A stretch of 64,000 nt of DNA from Alicyclobacillus sp. SO9 (GCF_016406125.1 NZ_CP066339.1:1798001-1862000), one strand, 5' to 3'. Positions 53,198-62,592 are shown, numbered from the stretch's first letter. Translations and numbers: made by a program. Notes: generated from the letters alone by a model not told the origin.

Positions 53198-53938
53198 TTG
53201 GTTGAAAACAAGGTAGTTGTCATCACGGGGGCCAGTAGTGGTATCGGACAAGCTACGGCCATTCGTTTAGCACAAAATGGAGCAAAGGTTGTTTTGTCCG
53301 CACGGCGGGAGGAGAGGCTGACAGAGACTGTCGATCAAATTACGGCAGCGGGTGGGAAGGCGAGCTATTTCAGCGCAGATGTGGCTTCAATGGAAGACGT
53401 TCAGGCTTTAGCAGACTTTGCAGTCCAAACATACGGCACAATTGATGTTTGGGTAAACAATGCAGGGCTCATGCCACTTTCTTTCCTCAACAAACGTAAA
53501 GTTGATGAGTGGGATCGAATGATCGACGTGAATATCAAAGGGGTTCTCTACGGTATTGCGGCTGCCGTACCCATCATGGAAGAACAAAAGAGTGGGCATA
53601 TCATCAACGTCTCTTCGGTTGCAGGACATCGTGTCGGCATGGCTGGAGCTGTTTACAGTGGAACCAAGTTTGCGGTACGTGCAATTACGGAGGGACTTCG
53701 TATGGAATTATCACCGACCTCGAATATTCGGGCGACGATTATCTCTCCTGGCATGGTTGAGACAGAGTTACTTACCACGATAACGGATGAGGATGCCCTG
53801 AATGCGTTGAAATCTCGGGCAACGGCACAGGCGCTTCAATCTGAAGACATTGCCGAAGCGATATTCTATGCAATCAACCAACCAGAAAGAGCATCTGTGA
53901 ATGAAATATTGATCCGACCAACAACGCAGCTGTCGTAG
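53198..53938 (+). CDS. short-chain dehydrogenase/reductase (SDR)
   Basis: The 246-residue Rossmann enzyme has VVITGASSGIGQATAIRLA (TGxxxGIG), NNAG, VSSVAGHRV and AVYSGTKFAVRAI (YxxxK catalytic pair with the upstream Ser). It oxidises or reduces an alcohol or carbonyl with NAD(P). The TTG start lies about ten bases behind AAAGGGG. It follows the quinone reductase behind a terminator. Confidence 0.88.
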   Translation: MVENKVVVITGASSGIGQATAIRLAQNGAKVVLSARREERLTETVDQITAAGGKASYFSADVASMEDVQALADFAVQTYGTIDVWVNNAGLMPLSFLNKRKVDEWDRMIDVNIKGVLYGIAAAVPIMEEQKSGHIINVSSVAGHRVGMAGAVYSGTKFAVRAITEGLRMELSPTSNIRATIISPGMVETELLTTITDEDALNALKSRATAQALQSEDIAEAIFYAINQPERASVNEILIRPTTQLS

Positions 53939-54033
53939 TCGCAGACTCGTTTGAAAGGCGAGTTTCTCCTTGCGGAGCAGGGCGTTTGTCGATATTTCTG
54001 CAATAAAAATGTCCGCTATATCGGCAAAGTATA

Positions 54034-54573
54034 TCATCGGGAGGAAGCCTTTAAGCGTTCAATAACCCATCGTGCAAAGATCGCTTTGAGCATGTATAAC
54101 GGTACAGAGTATATAAACTTCCACGAGTACAGGACATACAGGTGAAACCTAACAAACAGCGGTTCCACCACAAATGCGACAATAAGTGCTGCGACCAACA
54201 ATGCTACAATGAACGACTTCCATGTCCGAAAGTATTGGTAGATCAACATGTGCTCGACCGGTAAGACTGATAAGTCGACGGGAATGAGAGCTGGAATGAG
54301 AAACCATAGCAACTGATGCGGATAAGCCCAGAACAGTGAGTTTGTTCCCCATAAGTCGAGAAGGGACGAAATACACCCAATGAGCATGCCGTAACTGGCA
54401 ATCTCATATATGCGATTTCGATCAGTTAATATCCACCAAATGACCCAGGGGACAACGGAAAGGGTAAGGAGAAACCACCACTGCCAAGAGAAGAGCGAGT
54501 GCTCAAGCCAGTAGTCATATGAGGTTAAGCTAAGATGTCGACGAGCTTGCTCCAATATCGCAAATGAATGCAA
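54034..54573 (-). CDS. CBO0543-type membrane protein
   Basis: The 179-residue protein with four or five helices (WWFLLTLSVVPWVIWWILTD, GMLIGCISSLLDLWGTNSLFWAYPHQ, LIPALIPVDLSVLPVEHMLIYQYF) matches the uncharacterised CBO0543 family common in Bacilli. Function is unknown. The TTG start at 54573 lies seven bases behind GGGGGA. Convergent with the SDR gene and divergent from the nrdAB leader. Confidence 0.8.
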   Translation of the reverse strand: MHSFAILEQARRHLSLTSYDYWLEHSLFSWQWWFLLTLSVVPWVIWWILTDRNRIYEIASYGMLIGCISSLLDLWGTNSLFWAYPHQLLWFLIPALIPVDLSVLPVEHMLIYQYFRTWKSFIVALLVAALIVAFVVEPLFVRFHLYVLYSWKFIYSVPLYMLKAIFARWVIERLKASSR

Positions 54574-54694
54574 TTATAAATCCCCCTGTTGTCTCTCTGT
54601 TTCTTATGGTGGAACAAGACCGTGCATTCATACGTGTCTATATGTGAAGGAACATCGAATTGCTGAATGTAGCGTGTGAAGTGACATAAATGTG

Positions 54695-54723
54695 TTGATA
54701 GACACCATATATAGTGCTAGAAT
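54695..54723 (+). promoter_or_regulatory. promoter of the nrdAB leader
   Basis: TTGATA (54695-54700), 17 bases, TAGAAT (54718-54723). The transcript would start near 54730, at the beginning of the cobalamin riboswitch. Confidence 0.6.
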
Positions 54724-54922
54724 TGCAAACACAACTTCATATGCGAACTTGGTGCCCAACTTTGTTGGGTGAAAAGGGAATCCAGTGAAAGTCTGGAGCG
54801 GTCCTCGCCACGGTAAGGTACGATGCAAGACTCTGGTGTTCAATCGCCAGCCACTCGAGTTAATCGGGGAAGGTGAGTCTTTGCAAATGAGTCCAAGTCC
54901 GGAGACCTGCCATGTTTGCAAT
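54722..54922 (+). promoter_or_regulatory. cobalamin (B12) riboswitch
   Basis: Conserved blocks are in order: GGTGCCC, GAAAAGGGAAT, GTGAAAGTCTGGAGCGGTCC, CGCCACGGTAA, GGGGAAGGTGAGTC, and the B12 box CCGGAGACCTGCC. The flanks ATTGCAAACA (54722) and TGTTTGCAAT (54913) can form P1. The part of P1 before about 54730 may not be transcribed if the promoter call is right. It controls the ribonucleotide reductase genes through the terminator at 55014. Confidence 0.93.
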
Positions 54923-55013
54923 TGAAAGTATGCCCACGAGGAGATGGGTAGGGCTTTGGAAGCGATCCACTTCGGATTTCATGTGGGAATCTGTTCAATC
55001 GTGACTTCAATAG

Positions 55014-55046
55014 CACTCCGTCCTCGATGGGCGGGGTGTTTTTTAT
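55014..55046 (+). terminator. riboswitch-controlled terminator before nrdA
   Basis: CACTCCGTCC (55014-55023) pairs with GGGCGGGGTG (55029-55038) with two G-U pairs, followed by TTTTTTATT. It lies between the B12 aptamer and the nrdA ribosome site, so B12 binding is expected to stop transcription here. Confidence 0.85.
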
Positions 55047-55072
55047 TGCGCAAACCCAAGGAGGCGCTCAAT

Positions 55073-57343
55073 GTGAGTATCCAGGAAGAACAAGCCGTAT
55101 TGGACAAGCCATCGTCAATTCAGGTGGATTGGTCGAATCTGTTCAGCTTCACCGACATGAAAGAGGTCATTCACTCGGTCTGCCACGGTCTTGATGGTTG
55201 CCATCCAGAGGCACTGCTGAACGTTATACGAACGCAGTCTAGGGAGGGCATGTCTCAACAGGCCATTGTGAGGTTGGTCATTCAATTAGCGGTCGAAAAG
55301 ACCTCGATTGAAGAGCCCAACTGGCAGTACGTTGCGGCTCGGCTACTGCTGTCGAGTATCTATCAAGAAGCTGCCGATAACCGAGGATTGGAGGCTTCTC
55401 CGTATACCGACTTTCATGCGCTCATTAAGAGACTTGAGGACATTGGTCGGTATGGAACTTACATTCGGAAGAAATACACCAAGGAAGAAATCAACGAGCT
55501 TGAGCAGTACATAAGGCCGGAACGTGACTTGCTGTTCAACTATGTCGGGTTAAAGCAACTTATGGATCGGTACGTGATTCGGGGGGAGAGCGCAGAGGTT
55601 CTGGAGTTGCCTCAAGAGTTGTTCATGGGTGTCGCTATGCATCTGGCGATGAATGAAGCGGGCAGGGTAGAGCGTGCCAAGCAGTTTTACGATGTCCTAT
55701 CAAAGCTTGAAGCAACAGTTGCAACACCAACACTGAGCAATGCTCGCAAACCATTCCATCAGTTGAGTTCCTGCTTTATCGATATGCCGGAGGACGATCT
55801 CATTAGTATCTACGAAACGGATAAGGCCTTTGCCCGTGTATCGAAATTCGGCGGAGGGATGGGGATCTACGTTGGGAAGATTCGAGCACGAGGTTCAGCT
55901 ATCAGAAATCACAAGGGAGCCAGTGGTGGAGTCATTCCATGGGTTCGGAATTACAACAACACAGCGGTGAGCTGCAACCAACTGGGGGTGCGCAGTGGTG
56001 CGGTCGCTGTCTATCTCGATGTTTGGCACAAGGACATTCAAGATTTCCTGCAACTCAAGACGAACAACGGGGATGAGCGACTCAAAGCACACGATATCTT
56101 CCCTGGCGTGTGTATTCCTGATGAGTTTATGCGGCGTGTTGAGTCACGAGGCAGTTGGCATCTCTTCTGTCCTTATGAGGTAGAGAAAGCTATGGGATTC
56201 CGTTTGGAAGATGCATGGGGTGAAGAGTTCGAACGTCGTTATCAAGCGTGCATTGACAACCCTGAGCTTGACCGAATTGAAATACCAGCTATCGACATCA
56301 TGAAAAGGATCCTCCAGTCCACCTTTGAGACGGGAACTCCGTTTGTGTTTTTTCGTGATACGGCAAACCGGATGAATCCCAACAAACATGCAGGCATGAT
56401 CTACTGTAGCAATCTTTGTACAGAGATCATGCAGAACATGAAGCCAATGCAGTTGACGGAAGAAACAGATGAGGATGGCAACATTGTGGTTCGGTACAAA
56501 CCAGGTGAGTTTGTCGTTTGTAACCTCTCCTCGCTCAACCTTGGTCGGTGCAAGTCTCGAGAGGATATGGAACGTATTGTGGAAACGCAAATTCGAGGCA
56601 TGGACAACGTGATTGACTTGAACTACTACCCAGTAAAACAAGCAGAAATGAGCAATCAGAAATACCGAGCGATTGGACTGGGTATCAGTGGGTATCATCA
56701 GCACCTCGCCCAAAACAAGTTTCTTTGGGAGTCTGAGGACCATCTAAGTCACGTCGACGAACTGTTTGAATGGATCAACTTCTTCGCTATCAAGGCCTCC
56801 ATGGAACTGGCGATAGAGAAGGGCGCTTATTCACTGTTTGAAGGGTCCGATTGGCACACTGGAGCGTACTTTGATCTTCGTGGTTACCGCAGTCGACCAG
56901 ATGGACCAGATTGGGACTGGCTTCGACATGAGGTACAGAGACACGGCATACGGAATGCATACCTGTTTGCCATTGCTCCGACAAGTAGTACAAGTTTGAT
57001 TGCAGGAAGTACGGCAGGCATCGATCCTGTATTTGCTCGATTCTTCATGGAGGAGAAAAAGAACGGGGTCGTGCCGCAGACGGCACCGAATCTGAACTCG
57101 GACACATTTTGGTACTACAAAGAGGCGCATACCATCAACCAATCATGGAGTATCCGAGCTGCGGCTATCAGACAGCGACACATTGACCAATCACAATCGT
57201 TCAATCTGTACATTACGCCAGACATTCCAGTACGGGACTTTTTGAACCTATACATGGAGGCGTGGAAGTCGGGGCTGAAAACCGTCTACTACGTACGAAA
57301 TAAGTCGCTTGAGGTCGAGGAATGTGTTGCCTGTTCTTCGTGA
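55073..57343 (+). CDS. nrdA: class I ribonucleoside-diphosphate reductase, alpha subunit
   Basis: The 756-residue catalytic subunit has ATPTLSNARKPFHQLSSCFI (active-site Cys), FGGGMGIYVGKIRARGSAI, CSNLCTEI (the N-x-C-x-E site with thiyl-radical Cys), FVVCNLSSLNLGRC, APTSSTSLIAGSTAGIDPVF and the C-terminal CVACSS Cys pair for reduction by thioredoxin. It makes deoxynucleotides with NrdB. The start is GTG 55073, eight bases behind AAGGAGG; the frame runs back to 54944 through the terminator. Expression is under a B12 riboswitch, which implies a B12-dependent class II enzyme elsewhere in the genome. Confidence 0.93.
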   Translation: MSIQEEQAVLDKPSSIQVDWSNLFSFTDMKEVIHSVCHGLDGCHPEALLNVIRTQSREGMSQQAIVRLVIQLAVEKTSIEEPNWQYVAARLLLSSIYQEAADNRGLEASPYTDFHALIKRLEDIGRYGTYIRKKYTKEEINELEQYIRPERDLLFNYVGLKQLMDRYVIRGESAEVLELPQELFMGVAMHLAMNEAGRVERAKQFYDVLSKLEATVATPTLSNARKPFHQLSSCFIDMPEDDLISIYETDKAFARVSKFGGGMGIYVGKIRARGSAIRNHKGASGGVIPWVRNYNNTAVSCNQLGVRSGAVAVYLDVWHKDIQDFLQLKTNNGDERLKAHDIFPGVCIPDEFMRRVESRGSWHLFCPYEVEKAMGFRLEDAWGEEFERRYQACIDNPELDRIEIPAIDIMKRILQSTFETGTPFVFFRDTANRMNPNKHAGMIYCSNLCTEIMQNMKPMQLTEETDEDGNIVVRYKPGEFVVCNLSSLNLGRCKSREDMERIVETQIRGMDNVIDLNYYPVKQAEMSNQKYRAIGLGISGYHQHLAQNKFLWESEDHLSHVDELFEWINFFAIKASMELAIEKGAYSLFEGSDWHTGAYFDLRGYRSRPDGPDWDWLRHEVQRHGIRNAYLFAIAPTSSTSLIAGSTAGIDPVFARFFMEEKKNGVVPQTAPNLNSDTFWYYKEAHTINQSWSIRAAAIRQRHIDQSQSFNLYITPDIPVRDFLNLYMEAWKSGLKTVYYVRNKSLEVEECVACSS

Positions 57344-57388
57344 TTGGCAAGCAAAAATTGAAGGGATATGGAGAAAGGGTGGATTTAA

Positions 57389-58426
57389 GTGGAACTGCAG
57401 AGAACAAAGTTATTTAACGAATCCGGTGACCGAGATTGGGGAAGCAGGCGGATCATCGGCGGCAATACAACAAACCTGCTCGAACTTAACAACGTGAAAT
57501 ACGACTGGGCTTATCGCATGTATCGTGCGATGATGAGCAACTTTTGGATTCCGGAAGAAATCCCGCTCGCAGACGATGCACGACAGTACGCAACACTCTC
57601 AGAGCATGAGCGCCGCAGCTTTAACAAGATTCTCTCGTTTCTGATCTTCTTGGACAGTATTCAGACCCACAACTTGCCGAACGTCAACGAATACATTACG
57701 GCGCCTGAGGTGAACTTGTGCCTGACGGTTCATGCCTTTCAAGAAGCCGTTCACTCTCAATCATACGGCTACATTCTGGACTCAGTTGTCAGCGCAGACG
57801 TAAGAGATGCGATTTACAACGAATGGCGCACGGATGAACATCTACTTAAACGGAATCAATTCATCACAGATCGGTATGAGGAATTTATTAACGATCCGAG
57901 TGACGAAAACCTTGTCAAAACTGTGATGGCGAATTTCATCTTGGAAGGCGTGTACTTCTACTCTGGTTTCAGTTTCTTCTTTGCGCTTGGACGCCAGGGA
58001 AAAATGCTAGGAACGGTATCCGAGATCAAATACATCCAAAGAGATGAATTAACCCATCTGGCCCTGTTTCGGCAAATCTTCCACGAGATAGCAAAAGAAA
58101 ACCCACAGTTAATGACGTCTAAACTTCTTGAGGAGCTACGGGAGATGATGCGTCAGGCTGTGGAGCATGAAGTTGCGTGGGGGCAGTACGTAACGGACGG
58201 GCAGATTTCTGGACTGACCAATGAACTCATTGCCAAGTATATTCAATATCTAGCGAATCTTCGGCTCAAGTCGCTAGACATGGCTGCACCATTTCCGCAG
58301 GTCACCGAGCACCCGATGCCTTGGGTAGAACAATTCGCAGCGATGAACTCCATGAAGACAGATTTCTTTGAACAGAAGGTGACCAATTACACCAAGTCAG
58401 CCAACCTCAAGTGGGATGATCTATAA
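57389..58426 (+). CDS. nrdB: class I ribonucleoside-diphosphate reductase, beta subunit
   Basis: The 345-residue ferritin-like subunit shows LDSIQTHNLPN (Asp ligand), FQEAVHSQSY (Glu and His ligands, and the radical Tyr at the E. coli Y122 spot), FILEGVYFYSGF and IQRDELTHLALF (second Glu/His set). The radical site is complete. The GTG start follows AAAGGGTGG. It is 45 bases behind nrdA, so both share the B12-regulated transcript. Confidence 0.92.
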   Translation: MELQRTKLFNESGDRDWGSRRIIGGNTTNLLELNNVKYDWAYRMYRAMMSNFWIPEEIPLADDARQYATLSEHERRSFNKILSFLIFLDSIQTHNLPNVNEYITAPEVNLCLTVHAFQEAVHSQSYGYILDSVVSADVRDAIYNEWRTDEHLLKRNQFITDRYEEFINDPSDENLVKTVMANFILEGVYFYSGFSFFFALGRQGKMLGTVSEIKYIQRDELTHLALFRQIFHEIAKENPQLMTSKLLEELREMMRQAVEHEVAWGQYVTDGQISGLTNELIAKYIQYLANLRLKSLDMAAPFPQVTEHPMPWVEQFAAMNSMKTDFFEQKVTNYTKSANLKWDDL

Positions 58427-58806
58427 GAGAGCCTATCCTCAATCCCATTATGCCAGGTGGTATCAGGTTCTGTGACGTGGTTTTTGACTTTGCGATTCGG
58501 CGACGGGGTGTATTGTTCCCATGCTTGAAAGTGCGGCTGGACATCGCTGAAGGGCAAGTCGAATCCAAACAGTTGACATACCCTTACCTTGTTCGGAGCG
58601 TGGCCTTCCGGTATTACACTATGTGCTTTCAGGGTGATCTGCGTGGAGCAGCTTCAATCGTGAAACTCACGTATGACAGGTGGGCGTACCAAGGGATGCC
58701 CCACCCGTCGCCTGTGAGCTCGCTGTTGTGTTGTGAAATCCCTATCGTCTATTCTAAGAGAAAGAGCAGTAAACAACACGCCATTCAACCGGGGATTGAT
58801 ACTTTC
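58427..58806. other. 380-bp spacer before the hemolysin III gene
   Basis: The frame of the next gene stays open through it, but the upstream residues (Cys- and Arg-rich) do not look like a protein and no ribosome site is seen. No riboswitch is recognised. Confidence 0.4.
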
Positions 58807-59451
58807 ATGGCAGAGACACATACGTTTTCTAAAGGTGAGGAAATAGCAAATGCGGTGACGCATGGCATTGGGGCACTGCTCAGTATTGCAGCATTAGTCG
58901 TATTAATTGTCTTTTCGTCACACTACGGTACTGCATGGTATGTAGTAAGTTTTACGGTTTTTGGCTCCACTATGCTGATTCTCTACACATCTTCCACCTT
59001 AGTCCACGCCCTGCCAGCGGGAAGAGGAAAAGACCTATTTGAAGTTTTTGATCACACTTCAATCTACTTTTTCATCGCAGGTTCGTACACCCCATTTACT
59101 TTCTTTGTGATTCAGGGCGTCTTGGGTTGGACCATCTTCGGAATTGTATGGGGCCTGGCCCTGGCTGGGACAGTATTCAAGGCGTTTTATGTTAAGAGAT
59201 ATCTTTTCACCTCGACCATTCTCTACGTCGTCATGGGCTGGATGATAGTTGTGGGGTGGCATCGGATCGTTCAAAATCTACATATTCATGGTATCGAGCT
59301 TTTGGTGGCCGGTGGGATTTGTTATACCGTAGGGGCGATATTCTATGTGTGGAGAGGATTTAAGTATCATCATTCTGTATGGCACCTGTTTGTTATAGCG
59401 GGAAGCGCTTTTCACTTTTTCTGTATACTGCTGTTTCTATTACCTCAGTAA
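58807..59451 (+). CDS. hemolysin III family protein (PAQR-like)
   Basis: The 214-residue, seven-helix protein has KGEEIANAVTHGIGALLSIAAL, STLVHALPAG, FDHTSIYFFIAGSYTPF and the late WHLFVIAGSAFHFF. The conserved His and Asp form the zinc site of PAQR/HlyIII proteins. Bacterial members affect membrane lipids. The length matches the family when started at ATG 58807; GGGGA lies about 11 bases upstream. Confidence 0.87.
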   Translation: MAETHTFSKGEEIANAVTHGIGALLSIAALVVLIVFSSHYGTAWYVVSFTVFGSTMLILYTSSTLVHALPAGRGKDLFEVFDHTSIYFFIAGSYTPFTFFVIQGVLGWTIFGIVWGLALAGTVFKAFYVKRYLFTSTILYVVMGWMIVVGWHRIVQNLHIHGIELLVAGGICYTVGAIFYVWRGFKYHHSVWHLFVIAGSAFHFFCILLFLLPQ

Positions 59452-59814
59452 GAGTTTTAATTCTGAAGAGCTTTGCCATTGTTTTCACGATGCGATCACA
59501 GATAAAGCGCTCAAGACGCTGGTAGCCAAGCCAGTGAGGAGTTGAAGCTGATACAGACGGAAGTCCATATCGGGCTTGGGTCCCAGATTGTCACCGTCAT
59601 TCAAGTTCACATGCCGAAACCGGACCCGCATCTGCACTTTGAGGACTACATAGCCCATGCCAGCCATGGATATCATCCTAAGTTTCATATCCTGAGTCAT
59701 GCTGAGTCTGGAGACATAAGGCCCCACAAAATAGGAACTAGGAATTGCGAACGGAAGAGAGGAGCGTTATCTCACAAGCCTTACCTTGGTCTTAGGGCGC
59801 TGTGGTGAGATATA

Positions 59815-59934
59815 CCAATGTTGCTCGTCTCCTCCAGCCCTTGCCTAATAGGGAAGTGTCCTAGCAACTGGCTGTCAAGTTGCATGTCACAAAGGCAAGA
59901 GATAAAGATACAGAGGTGTGACACAGTGTAACAT
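59815..59934 (+). repeat. dispersed ~120-bp structured repeat, copy C
   Basis: It starts CCAATGTTGCTCGTCT and ends GTGTGACACAGTGTAACAT. GTTGC/GCAAC, CAGCC/GGCTG and GTCACA/TGTGAC can pair. Nearly the same as copy B. Confidence 0.85.
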
Positions 59935-60120
59935 CTATATATAATAGGCCAATCATTGCGGGCTAAATCTGTTTTAACTTATTTGTGACATCCATCAAGT
60001 CTTCGCAGTACATATAAAGCTGACTAATCCCTATAGTAGATTAAGTCCACTACTTCTTCTTATAGACGCCAACACCATGAATTGAGAATAGGCCCTCTAA
60101 TAGATGTAGACCATGAAATG

Positions 60121-60155
60121 TAAAATCTAAAATCTAAAATGTAAAATCTAAAATT
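60121..60155 (+). repeat. five tandem 7-bp units, TAAAATC-like
   Basis: TAAAATC, TAAAATC, TAAAATG, TAAAATC, TAAAATT follow without gap, 43 bases before the stop of the ribbon-helix-helix gene on the other strand. They could be iterons or binding sites, or simple AT-rich slippage. Confidence 0.7.
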
Positions 60156-60197
60156 TACTTTGAAGCGAAAGGTATGTACCCCGCCTGTAGCAGGGAG

Positions 60198-60641
60198 TCA
60201 GCGAACGTTTTTAGCAAAGATACGACTCACGAATGAAATCACTTCCGAATCTTGCTCAGCAAGATACTTGATTAGGGCTTCCTCGACTACATTGGACACC
60301 GTTGACCCTACAGACAGCACCTCGGCCGCCGTGGCAGCGTACTTACTCAGTGTGACGGTGATGCGTTTCGTGTCACCACGGTCTCCCTTTTCCGGGATTT
60401 GTTCGGCCGACCATTTTCGCTTTGTTGACTTCTGTGCCCTACGCTGCGCTGCACAATCTCTGCAGATGGAAGGATTGATGGCAGAGGGATAGAGTGCCTG
60501 GCTGATCGGTACATCGTGGTCACCTTCGTTACAATGAAACATCGTCGTATCGATGACATCGCTACTAGCGGGTTCTTGCTGAGTTTCGTTAGAGTGCAGG
60601 TGTGCATCTGTGCTAGTGAGTTCTTGCATATTGTCTGGCAT
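60198..60641 (-). CDS. ribbon-helix-helix-like DNA-binding protein
   Basis: The 147-residue protein has an N-terminal unstructured acidic part, a Cys/His segment (MFHCNEGDHDVPISQALY, SICRDCAAQRR) that may bind zinc, and a C-terminal TKRITVTLSKYAATAAEVLS-VGSTVSNVVEEALIKYL block, a strand followed by two helices as in CopG/Arc repressors. ATG 60641 has GAGGAG eight bases upstream. It may regulate or partition an element; no ParA is nearby. Confidence 0.6.
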   Translation of the reverse strand: MPDNMQELTSTDAHLHSNETQQEPASSDVIDTTMFHCNEGDHDVPISQALYPSAINPSICRDCAAQRRAQKSTKRKWSAEQIPEKGDRGDTKRITVTLSKYAATAAEVLSVGSTVSNVVEEALIKYLAEQDSEVISFVSRIFAKNVR

Positions 60642-61073
60642 GGCTATCACTCCTCTTTAGCGTACTTGTCCGGATGTGCCGGACTGATTTGACACTAAAA
60701 TGAGTTAGTTCGATATTGCAAGTTCGGATACTCCTGTACAGTTGAAGGAGTGCCTGCGAACTGGTAGGAATAGGAGAGTGCAAGCCGATGAATCATGCCA
60801 ATTTTAGATGTGAATTTTGTTGGTTCAGGGACGGGGTCCATGTGGAGTTGGGGGAGTTCGAAACACGATTTTCATGCCGGTGAATCGTTTTGAAAAACGG
60901 GATACCCTATAGGGACATATCGGAGTAATGTGGGGAAAAACAGCGCTCCATGGGTGAAAACGGGAGAGTGAGGGAAGAAAATCATGTCTCATCGGCGATA
61001 AAACGTTCTGGCCGGGGCTAGTTGGACGTAGTTCGGTTCGGGGCGCTGGTGGCGAACAAGGCAGGCCTGAGGT
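60642..61073. other. 432-bp gap
   Basis: It contains the promoter of the ribbon-helix-helix gene and G-rich sequence. A short palindrome (ACCCTATAGGG) lies near 60904. Nothing else recognised. Confidence 0.35.
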
Positions 61074-61304
61074 ATGAAAAACGATTTTCGATATCTATAC
61101 ATGACCTATACTCAGCGGTTTGCGCAGCTTAACAATGCAGAACATATGGTGTTCCAGCCTACGCCTTTTGTAGACTTAATTCGGGGGAGAGAGGTCTATA
61201 GCGTTAACTCCCCAACATACTATCCGGGAAAGGTCATTGAAGCAAACAAGGGACTGCTGGAGTCTATCTTTGATGGACAGTGCCGTTATTGGGTGAAAGT
61301 GTAG
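61074..61304 (+). CDS. hypothetical protein, 76 residues
   Basis: MKNDFRYLYMTYTQRFAQLN onward, aromatic-rich, no family. The GAGGT just before the ATG is too close for a good ribosome site. It is flanked by non-coding DNA. Doubtful but possible. Confidence 0.35.
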   Translation: MKNDFRYLYMTYTQRFAQLNNAEHMVFQPTPFVDLIRGREVYSVNSPTYYPGKVIEANKGLLESIFDGQCRYWVKV

Positions 61305-61347
61305 TAACCGAACTCCGTTCGTTCCTCGAAACTCCAATCAGCCGTAC

Positions 61348-62592
61348 TTATTTTAGGTGCAGAGTGGTCTTCACCGTCTGCCTATCCGCAGTAATTGTAA
61401 CCGGCCAATTTCCAGGTGTCGTCCTCGAACCGACTTTCCAAGTCCAAGTGATATAGCCATTCGGGTCGGCCGTTTTCGGATTCAGGCTCGAGGAATGGCT
61501 TGGCCCTGAGGAATAATCCACTTCTATGGTTCCCTGTACATTCGGCTTTGTCTTCACCTTGATGGATGCATATTGACCTGGATTTCTCGTTAAGGATGAC
61601 GAAACAATGGTTAAGTTGCCCGTTGATGATGAAGTGGTATTACTTTTTGATGTCGTATTCGATGACCCCGAACTGCTTGAAGAGCTGGAAGTAGGGCAGT
61701 CACTATCACCATTACCGCAAATACCTGTGACAACAGACTTTCTCGCTGCTGCTTTTGTATAACTTAGCTTGCCCTTACCATTTACCAGCCAAGCAGGATG
61801 GACTTCGTTCCAGCCATGGTCTTTATCATCTACAACAGCACCGGTAAATGTTGCGTGCTGACCGACATGGGGAATGGTAACGTATGGCTGATCCATAGGG
61901 ATGATTTCCACGACTAAGTATCCGTGTTGATATTTGTAATTGCCGCTGGCAAGTAGGTTCTTATATTGAGAATCGAGCTTGATATCAAGATGGTAATCGT
62001 GGTCTGCCTCGTGACGTACAATTTCAACCGTTCCCGAGACGGTTTTGCAGGGATTGATTAAATTGAATCGATAAGTGTGGTAAACGCCGGCAGACCAATT
62101 CGAGCGGCAGACGTTCGAAGTATTGGAAGTGTTACTTGAAGTGTTCGTTGTCTTCTTTGTCGAATTCTTGCTTGTCGACGACGTACTTCCACTAGAACTG
62201 GAGGTGTTGTTGGTAGGTACAGGACCGGCGGTATTATTAACGCTCGCCTGATTTGAGTCCGTGTTTGTAGTCGCATTATTTGAAACGCTGTTTCCCGCAG
62301 AGGTGTTGGAAACTACGTTAGTTGTAGTGGCAATCTCGTTCGCAGTCGAGTTTGATGAAACCGTTGTATTATTCTTTGAAACTTTGTTCGAAGGTGGGGG
62401 ATTCGTATTTTCAGTAGAGGCCCCGGTTGCTCCAATTGCAAACAAGAAAACGATAGCCGCAACACTGTAGATTAAAGCCGCCATTTTTCGGGTTCTCCGA
62501 TGTCCCCAGTGGATGACAAGTCTTGGCTTAATGAGACCAAGAACCAGAGCAACCACAGAAGCAAATGAAAGTAAAAAGAAGACAACCGCCAC
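61348..62592 (-). CDS. membrane-anchored Ser/Thr/Asn-rich protein
   Basis: The 414-residue protein has two N-terminal membrane helices (residues about 1-20 and 38-58), then a low-complexity Asn/Ser/Thr linker to about residue 160. A beta-rich middle domain follows (SAGVYHTYRFNLINPCKTVSGTVEIV, HEADHDYHLDIKLDSQY), a second Ser-rich linker after CGNGDSDCP, and a C-terminal Ig-like domain (LTIVSSSLTRNPGQYASIKVKT, ITADRQTVKTTL). Likely exposed outside the cell. GGGGTGA precedes the GTG start. Function is unknown. Confidence 0.7.
   Translation of the reverse strand: MAVVFFLLSFASVVALVLGLIKPRLVIHWGHRRTRKMAALIYSVAAIVFLFAIGATGASTENTNPPPSNKVSKNNTTVSSNSTANEIATTTNVVSNTSAGNSVSNNATTNTDSNQASVNNTAGPVPTNNTSSSSGSTSSTSKNSTKKTTNTSSNTSNTSNVCRSNWSAGVYHTYRFNLINPCKTVSGTVEIVRHEADHDYHLDIKLDSQYKNLLASGNYKYQHGYLVVEIIPMDQPYVTIPHVGQHATFTGAVVDDKDHGWNEVHPAWLVNGKGKLSYTKAAARKSVVTGICGNGDSDCPTSSSSSSSGSSNTTSKSNTTSSSTGNLTIVSSSLTRNPGQYASIKVKTKPNVQGTIEVDYSSGPSHSSSLNPKTADPNGYITWTWKVGSRTTPGNWPVTITADRQTVKTTLHLK

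Larger units (their letters stand above)
59452..60197. other. 746-bp region with repeats, no supported gene
   Basis: Overlapping frames on both strands at 59485-59808 have no ribosome site or family. The region carries dispersed repeat copy C and a 7-bp tandem array. A decayed gene is possible. Confidence 0.45.

Noticed and set aside
54944-55072. Longer N-terminus for NrdA
   Set aside because: It would be translated from the riboswitch expression platform and terminator; the strong site at 55058 supports GTG 55073.
58450-58806. 119-codon N-terminal extension of the hemolysin III protein
   Set aside because: It exceeds the family length, shows no conserved pattern and lacks a ribosome site.
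59485-59808. Overlapping open frames on both strands
   Set aside because: Neither has a ribosome site or a recognisable motif, so coding sense cannot be assigned.
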